Positions 7,995 through 15,148 of a stretch of DNA of 64,000 nt are shown one piece after another (the stretch's first letter is position 1; each line of letters opens with the position of its first letter). Location of the stretch: positions 124,001 through 188,000 of the forward strand of contig NZ_JACIDJ010000002.1 in assembly GCF_014196305.1 (NCBI RefSeq), read 5' to 3'. The notes below the pieces were generated by a model that did not search any database, had not been told where the DNA came from, and saw only the letters and a list, made by a program, of their open reading frames with translations. Position numbers and translations under genes: made by a program. Source of the DNA: Roseococcus suduntuyensis. Lineage in GTDB: Bacteria > Pseudomonadota > Alphaproteobacteria > Acetobacterales > Acetobacteraceae.

Positions 7995-9065
7995 ATGGCT
8001 GGCATGCGCGCATTCATGGCCACCCTGTTGCTGGGGGCGACCCTCGCCCTCCCCTCACTCGCCCAGAATGCGGCGCAGCCGCAGGAATTCCGGGTGGTGA
8101 ACCGCTCGGGCCTGCCCGCGACCGCCCTGCACGCCGTCCGCAGCCCGCGCGGCGGGGCGGGCGACTGGGGGCCCAACCTGCTGCGTCCCGACCGGCCCCT
8201 GCCCGATGGCGGAGGCTTCCGCGTGACGCCCAGCGCCGATGCCGGCTGCCGCTTCGACCTGCGACTCGTGGCCCAGGACGGGCGCGAGGCGGTGCTGCGC
8301 GACCAGGACATCTGCGTGAACCGCAACCTGGACCTTCAGCGCCTGGCCGCGGCCGCCCCGCCGCCCGCGCCCCGCATGGCCGGCCCGGCCAGCCCCCAGG
8401 TGCCGCGCGCCGAGCCCAACCGCCGCGCCCAGCGCGTCTCCACCGGCTCGGGCTTCCTCATCGCCGAGGGCCGGGTGATGACGAACCAGCATGTGATTGA
8501 TGGATGCAACCGCATCATCCTCAACACGCCCTCCGGCCATTGGCTGGCCGCCGCCCCGCCGGCGCGGGCCGATGCGGCGCTCGACCTTGCCATCCTGAAC
8601 GTGCCCGGGCTGGTGGGGCCTGCCCTGCCCTTCCGCGAGGCGCCGGCCCTGCGACGGGGCGAGGGGGTGGTGGCCTATGGCTTCCCGCTCGCCGGCCTGC
8701 TCAGTTCCGAGCCCAAGCTGACGCGTGGCGAGGTGAACGGGCTGCGCGGCCTGCGCGACAACCCCAACCAGTTCCAGATCAGCGCGGAGGTCCAGCCCGG
8801 CAATTCCGGCGGGCCGTTGCTGGACATGCAGGGGCATGTGGTGGGTGTCGTCGTCTCCAAGCTCAACGCCCAGCGCCTGGCGCAGAGCACGGGCGACATC
8901 GCGCAGAACATCAATTTCGCGGTGCAGGGGCGCACCGCGCTGGAATTCGCGCGCCGCGCCGGCATCACGCCCCTGCTCGCGGAAAGCCGGGGGCGCGACC
9001 TGTCCACGGCCGATGTGGGGGATGTCGCGCACCGCTCCACACTCTTCATACGCTGCGAGAGGTAG
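7995..9065 (+). CDS. Secreted trypsin-like serine protease (S1C-like)
   Basis: A 356-residue exported protein with a signal peptide (MATLLLGATLALPSLAQ). An N-terminal region of about 120 residues contains two Cys and no domain I can name; a Pro/Ala-rich linker follows; the C-terminal half is a chymotrypsin-fold protease. The triad is visible as TNQHVI (His), ALDLAIL (Asp) and QPGNSGGPLL (Ser with oxyanion hole). It lacks PDZ domains, so it is not a full DegP/HtrA protein. Starts at 7995 or 8004 are both possible. It is divergent from copA and shares its upstream region; whether copper controls it is unknown. Confidence 0.85.
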   Translation: MAGMRAFMATLLLGATLALPSLAQNAAQPQEFRVVNRSGLPATALHAVRSPRGGAGDWGPNLLRPDRPLPDGGGFRVTPSADAGCRFDLRLVAQDGREAVLRDQDICVNRNLDLQRLAAAAPPPAPRMAGPASPQVPRAEPNRRAQRVSTGSGFLIAEGRVMTNQHVIDGCNRIILNTPSGHWLAAAPPARADAALDLAILNVPGLVGPALPFREAPALRRGEGVVAYGFPLAGLLSSEPKLTRGEVNGLRGLRDNPNQFQISAEVQPGNSGGPLLDMQGHVVGVVVSKLNAQRLAQSTGDIAQNINFAVQGRTALEFARRAGITPLLAESRGRDLSTADVGDVAHRSTLFIRCER

Positions 9066-9126
9066 GCCCCTCGCGGAACCGGGCGGGCTTGGCTAGTCTG
9101 CGGCCCAACGAACCGAGGAGGTTTCC

Positions 9127-10158
9127 ATGCAACGCCGTGCCGTGCTGGCCGCGCCCATGCTCGCCGCGCCGCTCCTGCTGCCCAGCCCCGCCTCGGCCCA
9201 GGCCGCGCTGGTGAGCGAGGAGTTCATGGTCCCCTCCGGCGATGCGGGGATCGAGCTGTTCCTGCGCAACAAGCGGCCGGAGAACCTCACCAGCTTCTCG
9301 CCCGCCCGCACCGTGCTGTTCGTGCATGGCGCGACCTACCCGGCGCACACCTCCTTCGACCTGCCGCTGGGGGGCCTGTCCTGGATGGACTACATGGCCG
9401 GCCGCGGCTTCGACGTGTGGTGCCTCGACCTGCGCGGCTATGGCCGCAGCACCCGCCCGCCCGAGATGGCCCAGCCGCCCGAAGCCAACCCGCCCTTGGT
9501 GCGCGGCGAGACCGCGGTGGCCGACATCGCCGCCGCCGCCGCCTTCATCCGCGAGCGGCGCGGCGTGCCCCGCCTGATCCACATGGGCTGGTCCTGGGGC
9601 ACGGCGCTGATGGGCCGCTTCGCCGCCGACAACCCCACGCTGGTGGAGCGCCTGGTGCTCTACGCCCCCGTCTGGCTGCGCGAGGGCGCGAGCCCGGCCG
9701 GTGACCAGCCGGGCGCCTATCGCCTCGTCACCCAGGCGCAGGCGCGCGAACGCTGGCTGAACGGCGTGCCGCAGGCGGCGCGCGCCAACCTCATTCCCGG
9801 CGGCTGGTTCGAACATTGGGCCGGCGTCACCTGGGCCACGGACCCCGAGGGCCTGCGCCGCACCCCATCCGCGCTTCGCGCGCCCAATGGCGTGCTGCAG
9901 GACAGCCGCGAATACTGGCAGGCGGGCCGCCCCTTCTGGGAGCCCGGCCGCGTCACCGCGCCCACCCTGCTGGTGGTGGGCGAATGGGACCGCGACACGC
10001 CGCCCTCGATGGCCTTCACCATTCTGCCGTTGCTGACATCCTCGCCCGGGCGGCGGATGGTGCTGCTGGGCGAGGGCACCCACACCATGCTCATGGAGCG
10101 CAACCGGGGCGCTCTGTTCCAGGCCGTCCAGGTCTTTCTCGAAGAGGCATCCGCGTGA
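9127..10158 (+). CDS. Exported alpha/beta hydrolase
   Basis: A 343-residue alpha/beta hydrolase with an N-terminal signal (LAAPMLAAPLLLPSPASAQA). It shows the oxyanion HG motif (FVHGATYPAH), a nucleophile elbow GWSWGTAL and a late EGTHTML His. It begins a long plus-strand operon and has a strong AGGAGG ribosome site six bases before the ATG; TAGTCT about 30 bases upstream of the start could be a -10 box. The next gene starts inside its stop codon (GTGA). The substrate is probably an ester or amide handled in the periplasm together with the other hydrolases of the operon. Confidence 0.85.
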   Translation: MQRRAVLAAPMLAAPLLLPSPASAQAALVSEEFMVPSGDAGIELFLRNKRPENLTSFSPARTVLFVHGATYPAHTSFDLPLGGLSWMDYMAGRGFDVWCLDLRGYGRSTRPPEMAQPPEANPPLVRGETAVADIAAAAAFIRERRGVPRLIHMGWSWGTALMGRFAADNPTLVERLVLYAPVWLREGASPAGDQPGAYRLVTQAQARERWLNGVPQAARANLIPGGWFEHWAGVTWATDPEGLRRTPSALRAPNGVLQDSREYWQAGRPFWEPGRVTAPTLLVVGEWDRDTPPSMAFTILPLLTSSPGRRMVLLGEGTHTMLMERNRGALFQAVQVFLEEASA

Positions 10159-11120
10159 CATTTCCGACCAACCCCACCATCTGCTTCGCCCATGTGGCCT
10201 ACCGCTGCGCCGAGCGTTTCGCCGAGCGGGGCGCGCCCTTCCCGCATTTCGAGGTGCGGTCGCTCGCCGAGCTGGAAGCGCGGATCGGCGAGGCGGATGT
10301 GCTGGTGGTCAGTGGCCTCTGGCGCAACACCCTGCCCGCGCTCTCGCCCCGGCTGAAGTTCGTGCAGTCGCTCTCGGCCGGCACGGACCAGTATGATCGC
10401 GCGGTTTTCGCGCAGCATGGCATCCGCCTCGCCTCGGCCGCCGGCGCCAACGCCAACGCGGTCAGCGAGCACGCGGTGGGGTTGATGCTGGGCATCACGC
10501 GCAAGCTGTTTGTCGCGCGCGACGACCAGCACAAGAAGTTCTTCTCCGGCATGAAGGGCGACTTCGCGCAGCGCGAGGACGAGCTGGCCGGCAAGACTGC
10601 GATCGTGGTCGGCACGGGGCGCATCGGCGCGCGGCTGATCAAGCTGCTCAAGGCCTTCGACATGCACGTCATCGGCGTGCGGCAGAATCCGGCCAGCGGC
10701 ACGGCGGGCGCCGATGAGGTGCACGCGACCTCCGCCCTGCCCTCGCTGCTGCCCCGCGCGGATTTCGTGGTGCTGGTCTGCCCGCTGACGGACGCCACGC
10801 GCGGCCTGATCGGCGCCGATGCCCTGGCCGCCATGAAGCCCGGCGCCTACCTCGTCAACTGCGCGCGCGGCGCGGTGGTGGATGAACCCGCGCTGATCAC
10901 GGCGCTGCAATCCAACGCCATCCGGGGCGCCGCGCTGGACGTGATGATGGCCGAGCCGCTGCCCGAGGAATCCCCCCTCTGGACGCTGCCCAATTGCTAC
11001 CTGACGCCGCACACCGGCGGCGAGACCTGCGCCTATGAGATCAACGTGCTGGACCTGATGATGGAAAACATCAGCCGCCTCCAGCGCGGCGAGACGACGC
11101 TCGTGAACCAGGTGGCCTGA
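10155..11120 (+). CDS. D-2-hydroxyacid dehydrogenase
   Basis: A 321-residue NAD(P)-dependent dehydrogenase of the D-isomer 2-hydroxyacid family, which interconverts 2-keto acids and D-2-hydroxy acids. The Rossmann motif is VGTGRIGARL; catalytic residues are visible as NCARGAVVDE (Arg), the Glu in MAEPLPEE and the His in LTPHTGG. The GTG start overlaps the previous stop by four bases; this is preferred to upstream in-frame codons, which would sit in the alpha/beta hydrolase. Three bases separate it from the amidohydrolase downstream, so it probably processes a product of the same pathway. Confidence 0.88.
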   Translation: MTFPTNPTICFAHVAYRCAERFAERGAPFPHFEVRSLAELEARIGEADVLVVSGLWRNTLPALSPRLKFVQSLSAGTDQYDRAVFAQHGIRLASAAGANANAVSEHAVGLMLGITRKLFVARDDQHKKFFSGMKGDFAQREDELAGKTAIVVGTGRIGARLIKLLKAFDMHVIGVRQNPASGTAGADEVHATSALPSLLPRADFVVLVCPLTDATRGLIGADALAAMKPGAYLVNCARGAVVDEPALITALQSNAIRGAALDVMMAEPLPEESPLWTLPNCYLTPHTGGETCAYEINVLDLMMENISRLQRGETTLVNQVA

Positions 11121-11123
11121 GCC

Positions 11124-12515
11124 ATGGCGCTGGTGCTCTCGCCGCGCTGGTCCTGGTGCGCCGAGACCGGGCTGCGGGAGCACCCGCATTTCGTCATCGA
11201 GAATGGTCGCATCGCGGCCATCCTCAACGAGGCCCCGAGCCTGGACGCGGAGCGCATCGCCCTGCCCCAGGGCCTGCTGACGCCGGGGCTGATCAACCTG
11301 CACAACCACGCCTTCTCGGCGCCGCTGTTCCGTGGCCTCGCGGACGACATCCAGCCGGGCAGCCTGCCTGGGCACATCCTCTTCTCGCTGCTGATGCCGC
11401 TGGGCGACCTGGTGGCCGAGATCATGGAGCCGGAGGCCATCGGCGACGCGGTGGAGATGGCGCTGCTGGAATGCCTGATGACGGGCACGACCGCCATGCT
11501 CGACATCTGGCGTCCGCAGCAACACGAGTTCGTGCCGCGTGCGACGGCGCTGGGCCTGCGCACCTGGTCCTGCCCCTACACCTTCACCGTGCCCAACCTC
11601 GCCATGGGACCCGAGGGCACGCCCGTCTGGCAAGGTGAAGATGCCTCCGACGCCAGCTTCGACTTCGTGATGAAGCTGCATGCGAAGTGGCACCAGGGGC
11701 CGGACGGCCTTGCCTCGGTGGGCTTCGGGCCGCATGGGCCGGACAGCAACTCGCCCGAGCTGCTGCGCCGGGTGGACCGCGCGGCGCGGGAACTCGGCGC
11801 CATCGTCTCCGTCCATTGCGCGCAGAACCCGCTGGAGGTGGCCGCCGTGCGCGCCGCCCATGGCAAGGGCAGCGTGGAACACCTGCGCGATTGCGGCCTG
11901 CTGCGCCCGGGCGTGATCCTCGGCCATTGTTTCCTCGCCACCGACGAGGAGATCGCGATGGTGCGGGACGCCGATGCCACCATCGCCTGCTGCCCGCTGG
12001 GCTTCGCGCGTTCCGGCAAGGGGGTGCCCATTTCGCGCTTCCTCGATTCCGGCGTGCGGCTGGGCATCGGCACGGATGGCGTGACGCTCGACATGGTGGA
12101 TGAGCTGCGCGCCGCCGCCCTGCTCGCCAAGACGCAATCCACCAACCCGGGTGCCGGCAGCGCCGAACGGCTGCTGACGGCCACGACGCGCGACAGCGCC
12201 GACGCGCTGGGGCGTCCGGACCTGGGGCGCCTGACGCCTGGCTCGCGCGCGGATGTGGTGATGTTCGACCTCTCCGCCGCGCGCTACCAGCCGGTGTGGA
12301 ACCCGCTGCGCGCGCTGCTGACCAATGGGCGCGGCAGCGATGTCCATACCGTCGTCACCGCCGGCGACATCCGGGTGCACGGCGGCGCCCTGGTGCGCGG
12401 CGATGCGGACGCCATTATCCGCCGGGGCGCGGCCGCCATCGAGCGCGTCTGGGCCGAGGCCGCACGCCGCGGGGCCATCCCCGCGGCACTTGCTTCACAA
12501 AGGGAATTCGCGTGA
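11124..12515 (+). CDS. Amidohydrolase of the TRZ/ATZ group
   Basis: A 463-residue metal-dependent hydrolase or deaminase with a split composite domain and a TIM barrel. The N-terminal HxH motif is NLHNHAF, the mid-barrel metal His lies in SVHCAQNP, a further conserved His in LGHCFLAT, and the catalytic Asp in IGTDGVTLD. These features match the atrazine chlorohydrolase / guanine deaminase / S-adenosylhomocysteine deaminase group. Its place between a hydroxyacid dehydrogenase and an M20 peptidase suggests hydrolysis of a C-N bond in a nitrogenous compound. The true substrate is not recognisable. Confidence 0.85.
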   Translation: MALVLSPRWSWCAETGLREHPHFVIENGRIAAILNEAPSLDAERIALPQGLLTPGLINLHNHAFSAPLFRGLADDIQPGSLPGHILFSLLMPLGDLVAEIMEPEAIGDAVEMALLECLMTGTTAMLDIWRPQQHEFVPRATALGLRTWSCPYTFTVPNLAMGPEGTPVWQGEDASDASFDFVMKLHAKWHQGPDGLASVGFGPHGPDSNSPELLRRVDRAARELGAIVSVHCAQNPLEVAAVRAAHGKGSVEHLRDCGLLRPGVILGHCFLATDEEIAMVRDADATIACCPLGFARSGKGVPISRFLDSGVRLGIGTDGVTLDMVDELRAAALLAKTQSTNPGAGSAERLLTATTRDSADALGRPDLGRLTPGSRADVVMFDLSAARYQPVWNPLRALLTNGRGSDVHTVVTAGDIRVHGGALVRGDADAIIRRGAAAIERVWAEAARRGAIPAALASQREFA

Positions 12516-13720
12516 CCACCGACGAGACCATCGCCTCCATCCGCGGCCACGCCGCCTACCAGGCCGCCTGCGACGTGCTGCGCGCCGAGCATGACCGCAC
12601 GGTGCAGGACATCATCACGCTGACGGAGATCCCCGCCCCGCCCTTCGCGGAGGAGAAGCGTGCGGCCGCCTATCTCGACATGCTGCGCGCCCATGGGCTG
12701 GAAGAGGTGGCGCAGGACGAGGTCGGCAACGTCATGGGCCTGCGCCGCGGCTTCGGAAATGGCGACATCCTGGTGGTGGCGGCGCATCTCGACACGGTCT
12801 TCCCCGCCGGCACCGATGTGCGGGTGCGGCGCGAGGGCACGAAGCTGTTTGCCCCGGGCGTGGGCGACGACACGCGCAGCCTGGCGGTGAACCTCGCCTT
12901 CCTGCGCGCCATGGACGCGGCGGGCATCCGCACGCGGCACGACATCCTGTTCGTGGGCGATGTGGGCGAGGAAGGGCTGGGCGACCTGCGCGGCATCCGG
13001 CACCTCTTCGCCACCCACCCCAGGCGCGAGCGCATCCGCGGATTCCTCACGGTGGACAGCCCGGAGGTGGAGCGCATCGTCACCGGCGGCATCGGCTCGC
13101 GCCGCTTCCGGGTGACCTTCCGTGGCCCCGGCGGGCACAGCTATGCCGCCTTCGGCATGGTGAACCCGATGTATGCCATGGCCGAGGCCGCACGCAGCCT
13201 GGCCGCCATCCGCGTGCCGCGCGAACCGGTCACGACGCATTGCGTCAGCGTGGTCTCGGGCGGCACCTCCATCAACGCCATCCCGGAGACGGTGACGATG
13301 GAGGTGGATCTCCGCTCCGCCTCCGCCGACGAACTCGCCAAGCTGGAACGCGGCTTCCTGGCCGGCGTCGAAGGCGCGGTCGCTGCCGAGAACATGGCGC
13401 GCGAGGGCACCATCCGCGTGGAGATCACCCCCGTGGGCGACCGGCCCGCGGGCCACACGCCCAATGGCGCGCCTATCGCGCGGCTGGCGGCGGCGGCGGT
13501 GGCGGCGGAGGGCTACAGCCCTTCCTTCGAATGGTCTTCGACCGACGCGAACATCCCGATGAGCCTGGGCATCCCGGCGCTTCGTATCGGCTCCGGCGGG
13601 CGCGGGGGTCGCGCGCATTCGCTGGAGGAATGGATCGACGTGGAGATCGAGGGATCGCTGCGCGGCATGCGCGCGAGCCTCGCCACCATCCTGGCGGTGG
13701 CGGAAATGGAGGTGGCATGA
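12512..13720 (+). CDS. M20-family metallopeptidase / amidohydrolase
   Basis: A 402-residue di-zinc hydrolase of the M20 family (peptidase T / carboxypeptidase G2 type). Zinc-site segments are AAHLDTVF (His, Asp), GVGDDTRS (bridging Asp), VGEEGLGD (catalytic Glu pair), FLTVDS (Asp) and GRAHSLEEW (His). The dimerisation (lid) domain begins around RFRVTFRGPGGHSY. GTG at 12512 overlaps the previous stop by four bases and is chosen over in-frame positions further upstream, which lie inside the amidohydrolase. It likely releases an amino acid or acyl group from an amide intermediate. Confidence 0.88.
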   Translation: MTTDETIASIRGHAAYQAACDVLRAEHDRTVQDIITLTEIPAPPFAEEKRAAAYLDMLRAHGLEEVAQDEVGNVMGLRRGFGNGDILVVAAHLDTVFPAGTDVRVRREGTKLFAPGVGDDTRSLAVNLAFLRAMDAAGIRTRHDILFVGDVGEEGLGDLRGIRHLFATHPRRERIRGFLTVDSPEVERIVTGGIGSRRFRVTFRGPGGHSYAAFGMVNPMYAMAEAARSLAAIRVPREPVTTHCVSVVSGGTSINAIPETVTMEVDLRSASADELAKLERGFLAGVEGAVAAENMAREGTIRVEITPVGDRPAGHTPNGAPIARLAAAAVAAEGYSPSFEWSSTDANIPMSLGIPALRIGSGGRGGRAHSLEEWIDVEIEGSLRGMRASLATILAVAEMEVA

Positions 13721-13779
13721 TGTTCGCCACCGATTCACGCCTCCAGGCTCGCGCCCTCCGGCGATCGGGGGCGGCATGA
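13717..13779 (+). CDS. Possible 20-residue ORF bridging two genes
   Basis: A tiny frame encoding MMFATDSRLQARALRRSGAA. Its ATG overlaps the M20 peptidase stop (ATGA at 13717-13720) and its own TGA overlaps the cupin ATG (ATGA at 13776-13779), so ribosomes could pass from one gene to the next through it. There is no strong ribosome site of its own beyond GGAGG at the end of the M20 gene, a few bases before the ATG. It could be a translational relay or chance; it overlaps the hairpin element at 13730-13768. Confidence 0.25.
   Translation: MMFATDSRLQARALRRSGAA
13730..13768 (-). repeat. Possible third copy of the UGA-bulge hairpin element
   Basis: Plus-strand sequence CCGAT (13730-13734), TCA, CGCC (13738-13741), 18 bases, GGCG (13760-13763), ATCGG (13764-13768). 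Read on the minus strand this is CCGAT-stem-TGA-ATCGG, the same layout as the elements at 41073 and 62032. The inner stem is imperfect, with a GCGA tetraloop on a short upper helix, and the outer CGCGTC flank is missing, so this copy is less certain. Confidence 0.35.
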
Positions 13780-14165
13780 CCCTCATCGTCCGCATGGGCG
13801 ACGTCACGCCCTATTCGCCCGCCAACCACCACGGCACCGTCAACCACCGGCTGATCGGCCCCGAGACGGTGGGCGCGCGGCAGGTGGAAATGCTGCACGG
13901 CACCTTGCAACCCGGCGGCTCGGCCCTGCCGCATGCCCATCCGGGCCTGGAGCAGATCTGCTACCTGCTGGAAGGCCGCGCCCGCGTCGCCTGCAATGGC
14001 GAGGAGGGCGAGATGGGGCCGGGCGATGCCTGCTTCTTCCCCGCCGATGCCGAGCACCTGTTCCAGGTGATTGGCGACACGCCGGTGCGCGTGCTGGTCA
14101 TCTACGCACCACCCTATGGCGAGAACCCCGACAAGGTGGTCCGCCGGAATACCCATGGAGGATAA
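13776..14165 (+). CDS. Cupin-domain protein
   Basis: A 129-residue single cupin. Motif 1 is recognisable in LPHAHPGLEQICYLLEG (two His, one Glu) and motif 2 in PGDACFFPADAEH with its His. The metal ligands are complete, so it may be a small dioxygenase, isomerase or binding protein. It sits within the catabolic operon, four bases before the Bug binding protein. Such cupins often accompany sugar-acid or aromatic degradation genes; no specific reaction can be assigned. Confidence 0.8.
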   Translation: MTLIVRMGDVTPYSPANHHGTVNHRLIGPETVGARQVEMLHGTLQPGGSALPHAHPGLEQICYLLEGRARVACNGEEGEMGPGDACFFPADAEHLFQVIGDTPVRVLVIYAPPYGENPDKVVRRNTHGG

Positions 14166-14169
14166 CGTC

Positions 14170-15144
14170 ATGTTCCAACGCCGCACGTTGCTGGGCGCCT
14201 CGCTCGCCCTGCCTGCGCTGTCTGCACCCGCCATCGCCCAAGGCGGCTGGCGGCCTTCGCGCCCCATCACGCTGGTCGTGCCCTTCGGTGCCGGCTCGGG
14301 CACGGATGCCGTCACGCGCATCCTGGCCCAGATGCTCTCGGCCGAGATGGATGGCGCCACCATCACCGTGGAGAACCGCGCCGGCGCCAATGGCACCATC
14401 GCCGCCATGGCCGTGGCCCGCGCCCAGCCTGACGGGCATACCCTTTTGGTGACCACCAACACGCCGCACGCCGCCAATCCCTGGCTGCTGCGCCGGCTGG
14501 ACTATGACCCGATCGCGGACTTCACCCCCATCTCGCGCCTGGGCAACTACGCCTTCTGGCTGGTGGTGCACCCCGACATCCCGGCCCGCACCCTGTCGGA
14601 ATTCATCGCCCATGTGCGCGCCAATCCGGGGCGCATCACCTACGCCTCGGGCAATGGCTCGGGCATCGTGGGCGGTGCGGCCGTGGCCAAGCATGCGGGG
14701 GTGGAGATGACGCATGTCCCCTACCGCTCCGTGCCGCCCGCGCTGACCGATCTGCTGACCAACCGCGTGAACTGCATGGTGGTGGATTTCGCCCCCTCCA
14801 TCGCGCATGTCACCGAAGGACGGCTGCGCGCGCTGGGCGTGACCTCCAGCCAGCGTTCGCGCCTTGCCCCCGACGTGCCCACGCTCGCCGAAGGCGGCAT
14901 GACCGGCTTCGAGATGCTGAGTTGGGCGGCCCTGCTGGGCCCCGCCCGCCTGCCGCCCGAGGTGACGGCCACGCTCGGTTCGGCCATGCAGCGGCTGGGC
15001 GCCAAGCCCGAGTATCGCGAGCGCCTGGCGCAGGCGCGCTTCGAGGGCCTCACCTCCACGCCCGAGGAGCTCGGCCGCTTCATCGTGGCGCAGATCGCCG
15101 CCTGGGGCGAGATGATCCGCTCGGCCGGGATCGAGCCCGAATGA
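14170..15144 (+). CDS. Bug/TctC-family periplasmic solute-binding protein
   Basis: A 324-residue tripartite tricarboxylate transporter receptor of the Bug family. It has a Tat- or Sec-like signal (MFQRRTLLGASLALPALSAPAIAQ), the family opening RPITLVVPFGAGSGTDAVTRI, and the ADFTPISRLG and ITYASGNGSG segments that line the ligand cleft. A strong GGAGG precedes the ATG. No tctA or tctB membrane gene is in the window, so it is an orphan receptor that must use permease subunits encoded elsewhere. Its position suggests it captures the carboxylated substrate or product of this operon. Confidence 0.9.
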   Translation: MFQRRTLLGASLALPALSAPAIAQGGWRPSRPITLVVPFGAGSGTDAVTRILAQMLSAEMDGATITVENRAGANGTIAAMAVARAQPDGHTLLVTTNTPHAANPWLLRRLDYDPIADFTPISRLGNYAFWLVVHPDIPARTLSEFIAHVRANPGRITYASGNGSGIVGGAAVAKHAGVEMTHVPYRSVPPALTDLLTNRVNCMVVDFAPSIAHVTEGRLRALGVTSSQRSRLAPDVPTLAEGGMTGFEMLSWAALLGPARLPPEVTATLGSAMQRLGAKPEYRERLAQARFEGLTSTPEELGRFIVAQIAAWGEMIRSAGIEPE

Positions 15145-15148
15145 GACC

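Noticed and set aside
9717-12380. An 887-codon minus-strand open frame antisense to the hydrolase-dehydrogenase-amidohydrolase genes
   Set aside because: Its translation is His/Gln/Arg-rich low complexity with no recognisable motif, as expected of antisense frames in very GC-rich DNA, while the plus-strand genes have full catalytic motifs.
12284-13807. A 507-codon antisense frame opposite the M20 gene
   Set aside because: Low-complexity His/Arg/Gly-rich product, no start context and no family motif.
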